Assembly: GCA_030695945.1 (NCBI GenBank)
Contig: JAUYOG010000023.1
Location: 62,001-126,000 of the forward strand
Length of the DNA: 64,000 bases
Source: Ramlibacter sp.
GTDB taxonomy: Bacteria; Pseudomonadota; Gammaproteobacteria; Burkholderiales; Burkholderiaceae_C
Reading direction: 5' to 3'
The position numbers and the translations under genes were made by a program. Every line of letters starts with the position of its first letter. The stretch's first letter is position 1. Below the pieces are notes generated by a model. It did no database searches. It was given only the letters and a program-made list of their open reading frames with translations, and had not been told where the DNA came from. Shown here piece after piece: positions 8,327 through 17,901 of the stretch.

Positions 8327-8875
8327 ATGGAACAATTTCACGGCACGACCATCGTCAGCGTGCGCCGCAAGGACGCTGACGGCCGCTGGCAGGTGGCGAT
8401 CGGCGGCGACGGCCAGGTGACACTGGGTAACGTCGTGGTCAAGGGCACGGCGCGCAAGGTGCGCAAGCTCTATCACGACAAGGTGATCGCCGGCTTCGCG
8501 GGCGCCACGGCCGATGCCTTCACCCTGTTCGAGCGTTTCGAAGCCAAGCTGGAGAAGCACCAGGGCCACCTCGTGCGCTCGGCGATCGAGCTGACCAAGG
8601 ATTGGCGCACCGATCGCGTGCTGCGCCGGCTGGAGGCGATGCTCGCGGTGGCGGACAACGAGGCTTCGCTGATCATCACCGGCAACGGCGACGTGCTGGA
8701 GCCCGAGCACGGCATCATCGCCATCGGCTCGGGTGGCGCTTACGCGCAGGCGGCGGCCAAGGCGCTGCTGGACAACACGCAGCTCGGCGCGCGGGACATC
8801 GTCAAGAAGTCGCTGGAGATCGCGGGCGAGCTGTGCATCTACACCAACATGCACCACACCATAGAAACCCTCTGA
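8327..8875 (+). CDS. hslV: ATP-dependent protease subunit HslV
   Basis: The proteolytic core of the HslUV (ClpQY) protease, a 20S proteasome beta-like N-terminal-threonine hydrolase that assembles as stacked hexamers. The protein has 182 residues. The start MEQFHG is followed by TTIVSVRR, so removal of a six-residue leader would expose the catalytic Thr7. E. coli HslV has only the initiator Met before this Thr. Family motifs [20 protein letters not shown] and [15 protein letters not shown] are intact. The gene overlaps hslU by one base (TGATG), so translation is likely coupled. The ORF on the track is a read-through from the STAS gene frame; the ATG at 8327 fits the known N-terminus. Confidence 0.95.
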   Translation: MEQFHGTTIVSVRRKDADGRWQVAIGGDGQVTLGNVVVKGTARKVRKLYHDKVIAGFAGATADAFTLFERFEAKLEKHQGHLVRSAIELTKDWRTDRVLRRLEAMLAVADNEASLIITGNGDVLEPEHGIIAIGSGGAYAQAAAKALLDNTQLGARDIVKKSLEIAGELCIYTNMHHTIETL

Positions 8876-10191
8876 TGTCTTCGATGACTCCCCAGGAAAT
8901 TGTGTCCGAGCTGGACCGGCACATCGTCGGCCAGGCCGACGCCAAGCGCGCCGTGGCCATCGCCCTGCGCAATCGCTGGCGCCGCCAGCAGGTGGACGAG
9001 AAGCTGCGCGGCGAGATCACGCCCAAGAACATCCTGATGATCGGCCCCACGGGTGTCGGCAAGACCGAGATCGCGAGGCGGCTGGCGCGCCTGGCCGATG
9101 CGCCCTTCATCAAGGTGGAAGCCACCAAGTTCACCGAAGTCGGCTACGTCGGCAAGGACGTCGATTCGATCATCCGGGACCTGGCCGAGATGGCGGTGAA
9201 GCAGACGCGCGTCGCCGAAATGCGCAAGGTGCGCGCCCGGGCCGAAGATGCCGCGGAAGACCGCATCCTCGACGTGCTCGTGCCGCCACCCCGCATGGGG
9301 GACGCGCCGGGCGAGGGCGCCGCGCGCCAGGCCTTCCGCAAGAAGCTGCGCGAAGGGTTGATGGCGGAGACGGAGATCGAGATCGACGTGGACGAGCCGC
9401 GCCAGCAGCTGGAGATCATGGGCCCGGCCGGCATGGAGGAGATGGCCGAGCAGCTGCGCGGGATGTTCAGCCAGTTCGGCGCTAACCGGCGCAAGACGCG
9501 CAAGCTCAAGATTGCCGAGGCACTGAAGCTGCTGGCCGAGGAGGAAGCAGCCAAGCTGGTCAACGAGGACGAGATCCGCACGGCCGCCATCCACAACGCC
9601 GAGCAGAACGGCATCGTCTTCATCGACGAGATCGACAAGGTGGCCTCGCGCAGCGAAATGAGCGGCGCGGACGTCTCGCGGCAGGGCGTGCAGCGCGACC
9701 TGCTGCCGCTGGTGGAAGGCACGACCGTTTCCACGAAGTACGGGCCAATCCGCACCGACCACATCCTGTTCATCGCGAGCGGGGCATTCCACCTGTCCAA
9801 GCCGAGCGACCTGATCCCCGAGCTGCAGGGACGCCTGCCGATCCGCGTCGAGCTGCAGTCGCTGTCGGTCCAGGACTTCGAGGCGATCCTCACGCAGACC
9901 CACGCCTCGCTCGTCAAGCAATACCAGGCGCTGCTCTCCACCGAGGGGGTGACACTGGAATTCCAGCCCGGCGCCATCACGCGCCTCGCGAACATTGCCT
10001 TCGAGGTGAACGAACGCACCGAAAACATCGGCGCACGGCGTCTGGCCACGGTCATGGAACGGCTGCTGGACGAGGTAAGCTTCGATGCCACCCGCCTCGG
10101 GGGGCAAACCGTCAGCATCGATGCAGCCTATGTCGATGCCCGCCTGAAGGAACTGAGCCGCGATGACGATCTGTCGCGCTACATTCTTTAA
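8875..10191 (+). CDS. hslU: ATP-dependent protease ATPase subunit HslU
   Basis: The AAA+ unfoldase that feeds substrates to HslV; 438 residues (E. coli 443). Walker A GPTGVGKT lies at about residues 57-64 and Walker [10 protein letters not shown] at about 243-251. The pore-loop motif GYVGKD (about 89-94) and the C-terminal tail DDLSRYIL, which inserts into HslV, are all visible. The ATG at 8875 overlaps the hslV TGA; a second in-frame ATG three codons later (8884) is possible. The intermediate I domain (about 110-220) is present. It is the last gene before the dcw cluster promoter region. Confidence 0.96.
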   Translation: MSSMTPQEIVSELDRHIVGQADAKRAVAIALRNRWRRQQVDEKLRGEITPKNILMIGPTGVGKTEIARRLARLADAPFIKVEATKFTEVGYVGKDVDSIIRDLAEMAVKQTRVAEMRKVRARAEDAAEDRILDVLVPPPRMGDAPGEGAARQAFRKKLREGLMAETEIEIDVDEPRQQLEIMGPAGMEEMAEQLRGMFSQFGANRRKTRKLKIAEALKLLAEEEAAKLVNEDEIRTAAIHNAEQNGIVFIDEIDKVASRSEMSGADVSRQGVQRDLLPLVEGTTVSTKYGPIRTDHILFIASGAFHLSKPSDLIPELQGRLPIRVELQSLSVQDFEAILTQTHASLVKQYQALLSTEGVTLEFQPGAITRLANIAFEVNERTENIGARRLATVMERLLDEVSFDATRLGGQTVSIDAAYVDARLKELSRDDDLSRYIL

Positions 10192-10223
10192 CATTAGACA
10201 GCGTGCTGAGGATTCACTTTCAC

Positions 10224-10246
10224 AGCACTCGCTAAGTGCTTCATTT
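10224..10246 (+). terminator. Weak hairpin after hslU
   Basis: AGCACT (10224-10229) pairs with AGTGCT (10235-10240) around a CGCTA loop, followed by TCATTT. It is a small stem with a poor T-tract. It is the only terminator-like structure between hslU and the mra promoter. Confidence 0.35.
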
Positions 10247-10327
10247 AGAACGGCTTTTGTCGTGTTGAGTCATGTCAAATCCGCTCTAAGTCCTTGATTT
10301 CATTACAAAAACTGGCAGCGGCCTCGC

Positions 10328-10355
10328 TTGCATCGCTGAGTTTTCCTGCTACAGT
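10328..10355 (+). promoter_or_regulatory. Promoter of the division/cell-wall (dcw) cluster (Pmra)
   Basis: TTGCAT (10328-10333) and TACAGT (10350-10355) are separated by 16 bases. The start of transcription would fall near 10362, inside the MraZ operator, about 75 bases before the mraZ GTG. This is the only strong promoter-like pair seen before the 15-gene run. Confidence 0.65.
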
Positions 10356-10386
10356 GCAAAAAAGTGCAATTAAGTGGTGAAGAGTG
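10353..10386 (+). promoter_or_regulatory. MraZ operator: four AGTG repeats at 10-bp period
   Basis: AGTG occurs at 10353, 10363, 10373 and 10383, exactly one helical turn apart. MraZ is known to bind short tandem direct repeats spaced about 10 bp upstream of its own gene. The first repeat overlaps the -10 box, so binding should repress the dcw promoter. Confidence 0.75.
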
Positions 10387-10435
10387 CCTTCGCACCTCCA
10401 CAGTTGCGCTTTTTCTGTAGCAAGGGCTCACACAG

Positions 10436-10864
10436 GTGTTTCAAGGCGCTTCGTCGCTCAGTCTCGATGGCAAAGGCCGGCTCTCGGTGCCGACCCGGCA
10501 TCGTGACGTCCTGAGCGCGACCGCCGGCAACCAGCTCACCATCACGCGCCACCCTCATGGCTGCCTGATGATCTTCCCCCGCCCGGAATGGGAGAAATTC
10601 CGGGACCGTATCGGCGCGTTACCCATGGCTGCCCAGTGGTGGAAGAGAATATTCCTGGGCAACGCAATGGATGTCGAGCTCGACGGCACGGGCCGCGTGC
10701 TGGTCTCCCCCGAGCTGCGTGCCGCGGCGGGCATCGAGAAGGAAACCATGCTGCTCGGCATGGGCAACCACTTCGAGCTCTGGGACAAGGCGACGTACGA
10801 GGCCAAGGAAGCGGAGGCGCTGCGCGGCGAAATGCCCGACGTCTTCAAGGATTTCTCCTTTTGA
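10436..10864 (+). CDS. mraZ: Transcriptional regulator MraZ
   Basis: A DNA-binding regulator and first gene of the dcw cluster; 142 residues. It contains two SpoVT/AbrB-like beta domains, with the repeated motifs [15 protein letters not shown] (about residues 9-23) and [15 protein letters not shown] (about 80-94). These DGKGR/DGTGR loops bind DNA when the protein forms a ring. The start is a GTG (10436); AAGGG lies about 9 bases upstream. The four AGTG repeats just upstream are its expected target, so autoregulation of the cluster is likely. The gap to rsmH is 9 bases. Confidence 0.95.
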   Translation: MFQGASSLSLDGKGRLSVPTRHRDVLSATAGNQLTITRHPHGCLMIFPRPEWEKFRDRIGALPMAAQWWKRIFLGNAMDVELDGTGRVLVSPELRAAAGIEKETMLLGMGNHFELWDKATYEAKEAEALRGEMPDVFKDFSF

Positions 10865-10873
10865 GAGCAGGCG

Positions 10874-11785
10874 GTGGAAAGCACATGGCAACACACCACC
10901 GTCTTGTTGAACGAAGCAGTAGACGCTCTTCTCACCAAGCCGGATGGCACCTACATCGACGCGACCTTCGGCCGCGGCGGCCACTCGCGGCTGATCCTCT
11001 CGCGGCTCGACGAGACCGGCCGGCTGATCGCGTTCGACAAGGATACGGAAGCCGTGGCCGTCGCCAATGCGATCGAGGACACCCGCTTTTCGATTCGGCA
11101 CGAAGGCTTCAGCGGCCTGCGCGACCTGGAAGGCGGCAGCGTGGCCGGAATCCTGATGGACCTGGGCGTGAGCTCGCCGCAGATCGACAACCCGGCGCGC
11201 GGATTCTCTTTCCGGGGCGACGGGCCGCTGGACATGCGGATGGACACCACGCGCGGCGACAGCGTGGCCGACTGGCTCGCCACGGCCGAAGCCGGGCAGA
11301 TCGCGGAGGTGATACGTGACTACGGCGAGGAACGGTTTGCTGTTCAGATTGCAAAGGCGATTGTGGCTCGCCGACAGGAACGGGGCCCTCTTGCAACCAC
11401 CGCCGAACTGGCCCAGCTCGTGGCTGGCACGGTCAAAACCCGCGAGCCGGGCCAGGACCCTGCAACGCGCACATTTCAGGCTCTTCGGATTTTCATCAAC
11501 GCCGAGCTTGAAGAGCTGCAACAGGCGCTAGAGGCCAGCTTGGACATCCTCCAACCCCAGGGACGGCTCGTGGTGATCAGCTTTCATTCGCTGGAAGACC
11601 GCATCGTCAAGCAGTTCATCGCGAGCCACTCGAAGGAAGTGTTCGACCGGCGCGCGCCGTTCGCCGCGCCCAAGGCGATGAAGCTGAACGCCCTGGGGCG
11701 TGTGAAGCCGACGGCCGAAGAAGTCGCGGTGAACCCGCGTTCGCGCAGCGCGATCATGCGCGTGGCCGAGAGGACAGGCGAATGA
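10874..11785 (+). CDS. rsmH: 16S rRNA (cytosine1402-N4)-methyltransferase
   Basis: RsmH (MraW) adds the N4-methyl of m4Cm1402 in the ribosomal P site. The protein has 303 residues (E. coli 313). The motif [13 protein letters not shown] opens the protein and the SAM-binding motif [10 protein letters not shown] (about residues 29-38) follows. [27 protein letters not shown] and the C-terminal [14 protein letters not shown] are all typical. The start is a GTG at 10874, a few bases after mraZ. The stop overlaps the ftsL ATG (ATGA), which fits a coupled operon. Confidence 0.96.
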   Translation: MESTWQHTTVLLNEAVDALLTKPDGTYIDATFGRGGHSRLILSRLDETGRLIAFDKDTEAVAVANAIEDTRFSIRHEGFSGLRDLEGGSVAGILMDLGVSSPQIDNPARGFSFRGDGPLDMRMDTTRGDSVADWLATAEAGQIAEVIRDYGEERFAVQIAKAIVARRQERGPLATTAELAQLVAGTVKTREPGQDPATRTFQALRIFINAELEELQQALEASLDILQPQGRLVVISFHSLEDRIVKQFIASHSKEVFDRRAPFAAPKAMKLNALGRVKPTAEEVAVNPRSRSAIMRVAERTGE

Positions 11786-12132
11786 CGAGATTGAACCTCG
11801 TCCTGCTCATCGCCGTGATCGCGAGCGCGCTGTACCTCGTGCGGACGCAGTACGAATCGCGCAGCCTCTACGCCGAGATCGACAAGGCGGCGGGTGAAGC
11901 GCGCAAGATCCAGCAGGAAAACGAGCGCCTGCAGGTCGAAAAGCGCGCGCAGGCCACGCCGCTGCGGGTGGAGAAGCTCGCCAAGGAGCAGCTGCAGATG
12001 CGCGGCGCCTCGCCTGCCATCACGCAATACGTCAATGCGCGGCCCTTGAGCGCCGCCGGGCCGCCCCAAGGCGCGAACGCCCCCTCGGGGGGCCGCGCAG
12101 CGGCTTCAGCCGCAAGCGTGGGGGCCCAATGA
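11782..12132 (+). CDS. ftsL: Cell division protein FtsL
   Basis: A small bitopic divisome protein of 116 residues. A short cytoplasmic start (MTRLN) is followed by one membrane helix (about residues 5-20) and a periplasmic coiled coil (about 25-75, [25 protein letters not shown]). FtsL pairs with FtsB and FtsQ to recruit and activate FtsWI. The last 25 or so residues ([26 protein letters not shown]) are encoded by a copy of dispersed element A, so the tail is probably acquired and not functional. The start overlaps the rsmH stop and the stop overlaps the ftsI ATG. Confidence 0.92.
   Translation: MTRLNLVLLIAVIASALYLVRTQYESRSLYAEIDKAAGEARKIQQENERLQVEKRAQATPLRVEKLAKEQLQMRGASPAITQYVNARPLSAAGPPQGANAPSGGRAAASAASVGAQ
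12052..12127 (-). repeat. Dispersed palindromic element A, copy 2 (inside ftsL)
   Basis: In reverse orientation, CGCCGGGCCGCCCCAAGGCGCGAACGCCCCCTCGGGGGG...AGCGTGGGGGCC. It forms the last codons of ftsL and ends two bases before the overlapping ftsI start. It is almost identical in its first half to the copy at 47922. Confidence 0.65.
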
Positions 12133-13862
12133 CCCGCAGCGTCGCCTATACCTCCAGCCCGCTGCTGGCGAGCAAGACGCCGGTGTGGCGCAGCAAGTTC
12201 ATCGTGGCGGCGATCGCCATGGGTTTCGTCGTGCTCGCCGGACGCGCCGCGTGGGTGCAGGTGTTCGCCAACGACTTCTTCCAGCGGCAGGGGGAGGTGC
12301 GCTTCGCGCGCACCCTCGAGCTGCCGGCCAATCGCGGCCGGATCCTGGACCGCAACGGCCTGCTGCTCGCGTCCAGCGTTCCGGCGCCGAGCATCTGGGC
12401 CATCCCCGAGGACGTGGAGCGCGATCGCGCCAAGCTTTCGCGGCTGGCAAAACTGCTGGAAATGCCGCTGGCCGAGCTCGAGAAAAAGCTCGAGGACGAG
12501 GACAAGACTTTCGTCTGGCTCAAGCGGCAGGTGGAGGACACCGTCGCGCAGCAGATCACCGCGCTCGACATCAAGGGCATCTACCAGCGCAAGGAATACA
12601 AGCGCCAGTACCCCGAGGGCGAGGCCGCGGCCCACGTCGTGGGCTTCACCAACGTCGAGGACCGCGGGCAGGAAGGCGTCGAGCTCGCGTTCGAAAAGGA
12701 CCTCGCGGGGCGCGCCGGCATGCGCCGCGTGATCAAGGACCGTCTGGGCCGCGTCGTCGAGGACGTCGGCGAGCAGGTCCTGCCGGTGCCCGGCCGCGAC
12801 CTGCAGCTGTCGATCGACAGCAAGGTGCAGTTCTTCGCCTACCAGAAGCTGCGCGACGCCGTGCTCGAGCACAAGGCGCGCGCCGGCAGCGTGGTGGTGC
12901 TGGATGCGGTGAGCGGAGAGCTGCTGGCGCTGGCCAACTACCCGAGCTACGTGCCCGGCAAGCGCCAGAACCTTTCGGGCGAGCAGCTGCGCAACCGCGC
13001 GATGACCGACGTTTTCGAGCCCGGCTCGACGATGAAGCCTTTCACCGTGGGCCTGGCGCTGGAGAGCGGGCTGGTGACGCCGCAGACGCCGATCCAGACT
13101 GCGCCGGGCTTCATCGTGATCGGTGGCCGGAAGATCTCGGATGCGCACGCCCACGGCGTGCTCAGCGTGCAGCAAGTCATCCAGAAATCCAGCAATGTCG
13201 GCACGCTCAAGCTGGCGATGCAGATGCAGCCGCGCGAAATGTGGGAGATGTTCACGCAGGCGGGCTTCGGGCAGAAGCCGCAAATCGCCTTCCCCGGCGC
13301 CGTCACCGGCCGCTTGCGCCCGTACAAGAGCTGGAAGCCGGTGGAGCAGGCGACCATGTCGTACGGCTACGGCCTTTCCGCCTCGCTGTTCCAGGTCGCG
13401 CGTTCCTACACCGTGTTTGCGCACGACGGGCAGATCATCCCGGCGACACTGCTCAAGACCGACGAGCCCGCGACCGGCACCCGCGTGTTCTCGGCCAGGA
13501 CTGTCGCGGAAATCCGCACCATGCTGCAGATGGCGGCCGGCCCCGGCGGCACGGGCCCCAAGGCGCAGACGCTCGGCTACTCGGTCGGCGGCAAGTCGGG
13601 TACCGCCTACAAGCAGGTGGGCAAGGGCTACGTGACCAACAAGTACCGTTCGTGGTTCGTCGGCATCGCGCCCATCGAAAAGCCGCGGATCATCGTCGCG
13701 GTGATGCTGGACGAACCCTCCAACGGCAAGCATTACGGGGGCGAGGTCGCCGCGCCGGTGTTCAGCGCCACCGTACAGCAGACGCTGCGCATGCTGGGCG
13801 TGCAGCCCGACATGAACGTCAAGCCCCAGATCGTGGTGCAGGCCGTGGAGGAGTCGTTCTGA
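12129..13862 (+). CDS. ftsI: Peptidoglycan D,D-transpeptidase FtsI (PBP3)
   Basis: The septal class B penicillin-binding protein, 577 residues. It has a cytoplasmic N-terminus, one membrane anchor (about 23-45), a PBP dimerisation domain (about 65-220) and a transpeptidase domain. Active-site motifs are SxxK as STMK (about 299-302), SxN as SSN (about 354-356) and the third motif as KSGT (about 489-492) where KTG is usual in E. coli; KSG is a known natural variant. It works with the SEDS glycosyltransferase FtsW, encoded further down the cluster. The start overlaps ftsL (ATGA) and the stop overlaps murE. Confidence 0.96.
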   Translation: MTRSVAYTSSPLLASKTPVWRSKFIVAAIAMGFVVLAGRAAWVQVFANDFFQRQGEVRFARTLELPANRGRILDRNGLLLASSVPAPSIWAIPEDVERDRAKLSRLAKLLEMPLAELEKKLEDEDKTFVWLKRQVEDTVAQQITALDIKGIYQRKEYKRQYPEGEAAAHVVGFTNVEDRGQEGVELAFEKDLAGRAGMRRVIKDRLGRVVEDVGEQVLPVPGRDLQLSIDSKVQFFAYQKLRDAVLEHKARAGSVVVLDAVSGELLALANYPSYVPGKRQNLSGEQLRNRAMTDVFEPGSTMKPFTVGLALESGLVTPQTPIQTAPGFIVIGGRKISDAHAHGVLSVQQVIQKSSNVGTLKLAMQMQPREMWEMFTQAGFGQKPQIAFPGAVTGRLRPYKSWKPVEQATMSYGYGLSASLFQVARSYTVFAHDGQIIPATLLKTDEPATGTRVFSARTVAEIRTMLQMAAGPGGTGPKAQTLGYSVGGKSGTAYKQVGKGYVTNKYRSWFVGIAPIEKPRIIVAVMLDEPSNGKHYGGEVAAPVFSATVQQTLRMLGVQPDMNVKPQIVVQAVEESF

Positions 13863-15340
13863 TGCGCGAACTCCACAGCCCGCAGGAAGCCGCGCAATGG
13901 CTGCGCGACCGGGTCACGGGCACGCTGCACATTGACAGCCGCAACATCGGCGCGGGCGACGGTTTCATCGCCTGGCCGGGCGCGGCCACCGATGGCCGAG
14001 CGCATGTGCCGTCGGCGCTGGGCCGGGGCGCGGCGGCCTGCCTGGTCGAGCGGGAAGGCGTGGAGGCATTCGGTTTCGAAGGCGAAGCGATCTCGGCGTA
14101 CGCGCAGCTCAAGGCGGCCACCGGCCCCATCGCCGCGGCGTATTTCGGCCAGCCGACCGAGCAGCTGCAGGTGCTGGCGGTGACGGGCACGAACGGCAAG
14201 ACTTCCACGGCGTGGTGGCTGGCCCAGGCGCTGTCCAACCTGCAGGGCGCGCATGCGACGCCCTGTGGCCTGATCGGCACGCTGGGCACCGGCCGCCCGC
14301 CGGAGGTCGAGTTCGTCGGCCTCACGACGCCCGACCCGGTGCTGCTGCAGCGGCAGTTCCGCCGCTTCGCCGACGACGGCCTGAAGGCCTGCGCGATCGA
14401 GGCTTCGTCGGTCGGCGTCGTCGAGCGGCGGCTGGACGGCACGCATGTCCGCGTCGCGATCTTCACGAACTTCACGCAGGACCACCTGGACTACCACGGC
14501 ACGATGGAGGCGTATTGGGAAGCCAAGGCCGAGCTGTTCCGCTGGCCCGGGCTGCGGGCCGCGGTGATCAACATCGACGACGAGAAGGGCGAAGCGCTTT
14601 CGCAATCGCTGCCAGCCGGCCTGGAACTGTGGACGGTGTCCTGCCAGCAGCCCGCGCGGCTCGCGGCGCAGGAGATCGGCTACGACCAGGGCCTGCGCTT
14701 CGCGGTGGTGGAGGGCGCCGAGCGGCATGAGCTCGCGACGCAGCTGATCGGCCAGTACAACGTGTCCAACCTGCTGGGCGTGATCGCCGCGATGCGCGCG
14801 CTGGGCGTGCCGCTGGCCGACGCCGTCGCGGCCTGCGGCGGCCTGCTGCCCGTGCCGGGGCGCATGGAACGCCTGCAGGAAGCAGGCAAGCCGGTGATCG
14901 CGGTGGACTACGCGCACACGCCCGATGCGCTGGACAAGGCGCTGCAGGCGCTGCGGCCGCTGGCGGCGCAGCGCGGCGGCAAGCTGTGGTGCGTGTTCGG
15001 CTGCGGCGGCGACCGCGACCCGACGAAACGCCCCCTGATGGCGGCGGTGGTCGAGAAGAACGCCGACCGCGTGGTCGTCACCAGCGACAACCCGCGCAGC
15101 GAGAAGCCCGAGAACATCATCAGCCAGATCCTGCTGGGGCTGTCGCACCACGAATGCGTGCAGGTACAGGCCGATCGGGCATTGGCCATCGCGGAAACCA
15201 TCGCGGCGGCCGGCGCGCAGGACGTCGTGCTGATCGCCGGCAAGGGCCACGAGGACTACCAGGAGGTGGCGGGTGTCAAGCACCCGTTCTCCGACAAGGT
15301 CCATGCGCAGCGCGCGCTGGATGCGAGGAGCGCGGGATGA
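13862..15340 (+). CDS. murE: UDP-N-acetylmuramoyl-L-alanyl-D-glutamate--2,6-diaminopimelate ligase
   Basis: A Mur ligase that adds meso-diaminopimelate to UDP-MurNAc-Ala-Glu; 492 residues. The ATP-binding motif is [13 protein letters not shown] (about residues 104-116). FTNFTQDHLDYHG (about 201-213) and the C-terminal VFGCGGDRDPTKRP are family hallmarks. The motif SDNPRSEKPENI contains DNPR, which marks DAP-specific rather than Lys-specific MurE, as expected in a Gram-negative. The ATG at 13862 overlaps the ftsI stop; the longer frame on the track is read-through. Confidence 0.96.
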   Translation: MRELHSPQEAAQWLRDRVTGTLHIDSRNIGAGDGFIAWPGAATDGRAHVPSALGRGAAACLVEREGVEAFGFEGEAISAYAQLKAATGPIAAAYFGQPTEQLQVLAVTGTNGKTSTAWWLAQALSNLQGAHATPCGLIGTLGTGRPPEVEFVGLTTPDPVLLQRQFRRFADDGLKACAIEASSVGVVERRLDGTHVRVAIFTNFTQDHLDYHGTMEAYWEAKAELFRWPGLRAAVINIDDEKGEALSQSLPAGLELWTVSCQQPARLAAQEIGYDQGLRFAVVEGAERHELATQLIGQYNVSNLLGVIAAMRALGVPLADAVAACGGLLPVPGRMERLQEAGKPVIAVDYAHTPDALDKALQALRPLAAQRGGKLWCVFGCGGDRDPTKRPLMAAVVEKNADRVVVTSDNPRSEKPENIISQILLGLSHHECVQVQADRALAIAETIAAAGAQDVVLIAGKGHEDYQEVAGVKHPFSDKVHAQRALDARSAG

Positions 15341-16731
15341 TGTTCACGCTCGCGCAGGCCCTGCAGTGGATCCCCGGTGGCAAGCTGGTGGGCGAGGGCG
15401 CCACGGAAGTCCTGCGCGTCCACAGCGACACGCGCACGCTGCAGCCCGGCGACCTGTTCGTCGCGCTCAAGGGCGAGCGTTTCGACGCCAACGATTTCCT
15501 GGCCGACGCGAAGGCCAAGGGCGCCGCCGCCGCCATCGCGCACCGCGGCAAGCTGCCGGCAGGCCTGCCGGGCATCGAGGTGGACGACAGCAAGCTCGCG
15601 CTCGGCACGCTCGGCGCGGGTTGGCGCTCGCAGTTCGGCCTGCCCCTCGTCGCCGTCACTGGCAGCAACGGCAAGACCACGGTGACGCAGATGATCGCCT
15701 CGATCCTGCGCGCCTGGCAGCCGGACGCGATGCTCGCGACGCAAGGCAACCTGAACAATGACATCGGCCTGCCGCTGCAACTCCTGCGGCTGCGCGCGGA
15801 CCATCGCGTCGCCGTGCTGGAACTGGGCATGAACCACCCGGGCGAGATCGGCTACCTGGCCGGCCTCACCCAGCCTACCGTCGCGCTAGTGAACAACGCG
15901 CAGCGCGAGCACCAGGAATTCATGGCCACCGTCGAGGCGGTGGCGCGGGAGAACGGCTCCGTGTTCGCGGCCCTGGCTCCGACCGGCGTGGCCGTGTTCC
16001 CCGCCGGCGAGGAGTTCACGCCGCTGTGGAAGGAATTGGCGGGCGCGAGGCCCTGCATGACTTTCGGCGACGCGCAGGGCGCCGCCGACATCGTTTTGGC
16101 CGGGACTGAATGGCAAGAGGGGCTCTGGCAGGTGGGCGTGCAAACGCCCGCCGGCCCGGTGGCATACCGACTCCATATCGCCGGCCGCCATAACGTGCGC
16201 AACTCGCTGGCCGCGGTGGCCTGCGCACTCGCAGCCGGCGTCCCGCTGGCTCCCATCGCTCAGGGCCTGGAGGCGTTCGAGCCGGTCAAGGGGCGCTCGC
16301 GGGCACTGGCGGTGCAGCTGGGCGGCCGGACGATCACGCTCGTCGACGACACATACAACGCCAACCCGGATTCCGTGCGGGCCGCCATCGACGTGCTGGC
16401 CGAACTGCCGGGGCCGCGCCTGCTGGTGCTGGGCGACATGGGCGAGGTGGGCGACCAGGGCCCGCAGTTCCACGCCGAGGTGGGCGAGCATGCGCGCCGG
16501 CGCGCCATCGAGCACCTCTTCACGATCGGCGACCAATCCACTGCCATGCGCGGCCGCCACTTCACGGCGATCGATGCGCTCAACGCCGCCGTGCTGGCCG
16601 AGTTGCCGCATGTCGCCAGCGTACTGGTGAAGGGGTCGCGGTTCATGCGAATGGAACGTGTGGTCGAGGCGATCGGGGCCCATTCGCCACAACAAGAACA
16701 AGACCCGAAGGAGTCCGGCCATGCTGCTTAG
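15337..16731 (+). CDS. murF: UDP-N-acetylmuramoyl-tripeptide--D-alanyl-D-alanine ligase
   Basis: The Mur ligase that attaches D-Ala-D-Ala to the muramoyl tripeptide; 464 residues. The N-terminal UDP-binding part contains [22 protein letters not shown]. The ATP-binding motif is [13 protein letters not shown] (about residues 108-120). The motifs [10 protein letters not shown] and [14 protein letters not shown] are diagnostic of MurF. The start MMFTL uses the ATG at 15337 overlapping the murE stop. The last 11 bases overlap the mraY coding region. D-Ala-D-Ala is supplied by ddl downstream. Confidence 0.96.
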   Translation: MMFTLAQALQWIPGGKLVGEGATEVLRVHSDTRTLQPGDLFVALKGERFDANDFLADAKAKGAAAAIAHRGKLPAGLPGIEVDDSKLALGTLGAGWRSQFGLPLVAVTGSNGKTTVTQMIASILRAWQPDAMLATQGNLNNDIGLPLQLLRLRADHRVAVLELGMNHPGEIGYLAGLTQPTVALVNNAQREHQEFMATVEAVARENGSVFAALAPTGVAVFPAGEEFTPLWKELAGARPCMTFGDAQGAADIVLAGTEWQEGLWQVGVQTPAGPVAYRLHIAGRHNVRNSLAAVACALAAGVPLAPIAQGLEAFEPVKGRSRALAVQLGGRTITLVDDTYNANPDSVRAAIDVLAELPGPRLLVLGDMGEVGDQGPQFHAEVGEHARRRAIEHLFTIGDQSTAMRGRHFTAIDALNAAVLAELPHVASVLVKGSRFMRMERVVEAIGAHSPQQEQDPKESGHAA

Positions 16732-17899
16732 CCTCGCCCAGTGGCTGCAAACGCTGTCGCCGGAATTCGGCTTCCTGCGCGTGTTCCAGTACATCACGTT
16801 CCGCGCCGTGATGGCCGCGATGACCTCGCTGCTGATCGGTCTGATCGCCGGGCCCTGGGTGATCGACCGGCTGGCCCACCTCAAGATCGGCCAGCCGGTG
16901 CGCGGCTACGGCATGGAGACGCACCTGACCAAGACGGGCACGCCCACCATGGGCGGCGTGCTGATCCTGCTGGCCATCGCGATCTCCACCCTGTTGTGGT
17001 TCGACCTCACCAACCGCTTCGTGTGGATCGTGCTGGCCGTCACCCTCGGCTTCGGCGCCATCGGGTGGGTGGACGACTGGCGCAAGGTGGTCAACAAGGA
17101 CCCGGAAGGCATGCGCTCGCGCGAGAAGTACTTCTGGCAGTCGGTGATCGGGCTGCTGGCCGCGCTGTACCTGGTCTTCAGCATCTCGGAGAGTTCCAAC
17201 TGGCGCGTGCTGCAGCTGTTCTATACCTGGGTGGCGTCCGGGTTCGACGTCAACCTGCCGCCCAAGGCCGGCCTGCTGTTGCCCTTCTTCAAGGAAGTGA
17301 GCTACCCGCTGGGCGTGTTCGGCTTCGTGATCCTGACCTACCTGGTGATCGTCGGTTCCAGCAACGCGGTGAACCTCACCGACGGCCTCGATGGCCTGGC
17401 GATCATGCCCGTGGTGATGGTCGGCTCCTCGCTCGGCGTGTTCGCGTACGTCACAGGCAGCGCCGTGTATTCGAAGTACCTGTTCTTCCCCCACATCCCC
17501 GGCTCGGGCGAGCTGATGATCTTCTGCGCCGCGATGGCCGGCGCGGGGCTGGCATTCCTGTGGTTCAACACCCATCCGGCTCAGGTCTTCATGGGCGACG
17601 TCGGCGCGCTGGCGCTGGGCGGCGCGCTCGGCACGAGCGCGGTGATCGTGCGGCAGGAGATCGTGCTGGCGATCATGGGCGGCATCTTCGTTGTCGAGGC
17701 GCTGTCGGTGATGGCGCAGGTGATGTACTTCAAGTACACGCGCAAGAAGTACGGCGAGGGCCGGCGCTTCCTGAAGATGGCGCCGCTGCACCATCACTTC
17801 GAGAAGAGCGGCTGGAAGGAGACCCAGGTCGTCGTGCGCTTCTGGATCATCACGATGCTGCTGTGCCTGGTCGGCCTCTCCACCCTGAAATTGAGGTAA
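16721..17899 (+). CDS. mraY: Phospho-N-acetylmuramoyl-pentapeptide-transferase
   Basis: MraY makes lipid I by moving phospho-MurNAc-pentapeptide onto undecaprenyl phosphate at the inner membrane. The protein has 392 residues and about ten membrane helices. Conserved cytoplasmic motifs are KTGTPTMGG (about 66-74), [21 protein letters not shown] (about 210-224), [12 protein letters not shown] and the HHHFE loop ([11 protein letters not shown]). The ATG at 16721 has a GAAGGAG site about 7 bases upstream, inside the end of murF. Confidence 0.97.
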   Translation: MLLSLAQWLQTLSPEFGFLRVFQYITFRAVMAAMTSLLIGLIAGPWVIDRLAHLKIGQPVRGYGMETHLTKTGTPTMGGVLILLAIAISTLLWFDLTNRFVWIVLAVTLGFGAIGWVDDWRKVVNKDPEGMRSREKYFWQSVIGLLAALYLVFSISESSNWRVLQLFYTWVASGFDVNLPPKAGLLLPFFKEVSYPLGVFGFVILTYLVIVGSSNAVNLTDGLDGLAIMPVVMVGSSLGVFAYVTGSAVYSKYLFFPHIPGSGELMIFCAAMAGAGLAFLWFNTHPAQVFMGDVGALALGGALGTSAVIVRQEIVLAIMGGIFVVEALSVMAQVMYFKYTRKKYGEGRRFLKMAPLHHHFEKSGWKETQVVVRFWIITMLLCLVGLSTLKLR

Positions 17900-17901
17900 C
17901 C

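Noticed and set aside
13590-13605. KSGT instead of KTGT in FtsI as a loss-of-function sign
   Set aside because: KSG is a recognised natural variant of the third penicillin-binding motif, and SxxK and SxN are intact.
12185-15340. Plus-strand ORF of 1051 codons covering ftsI and murE
   Set aside because: The first 560 or so residues are an out-of-frame Arg/Ala/Gly shadow of ftsI; only the part from 13862 is real (murE).
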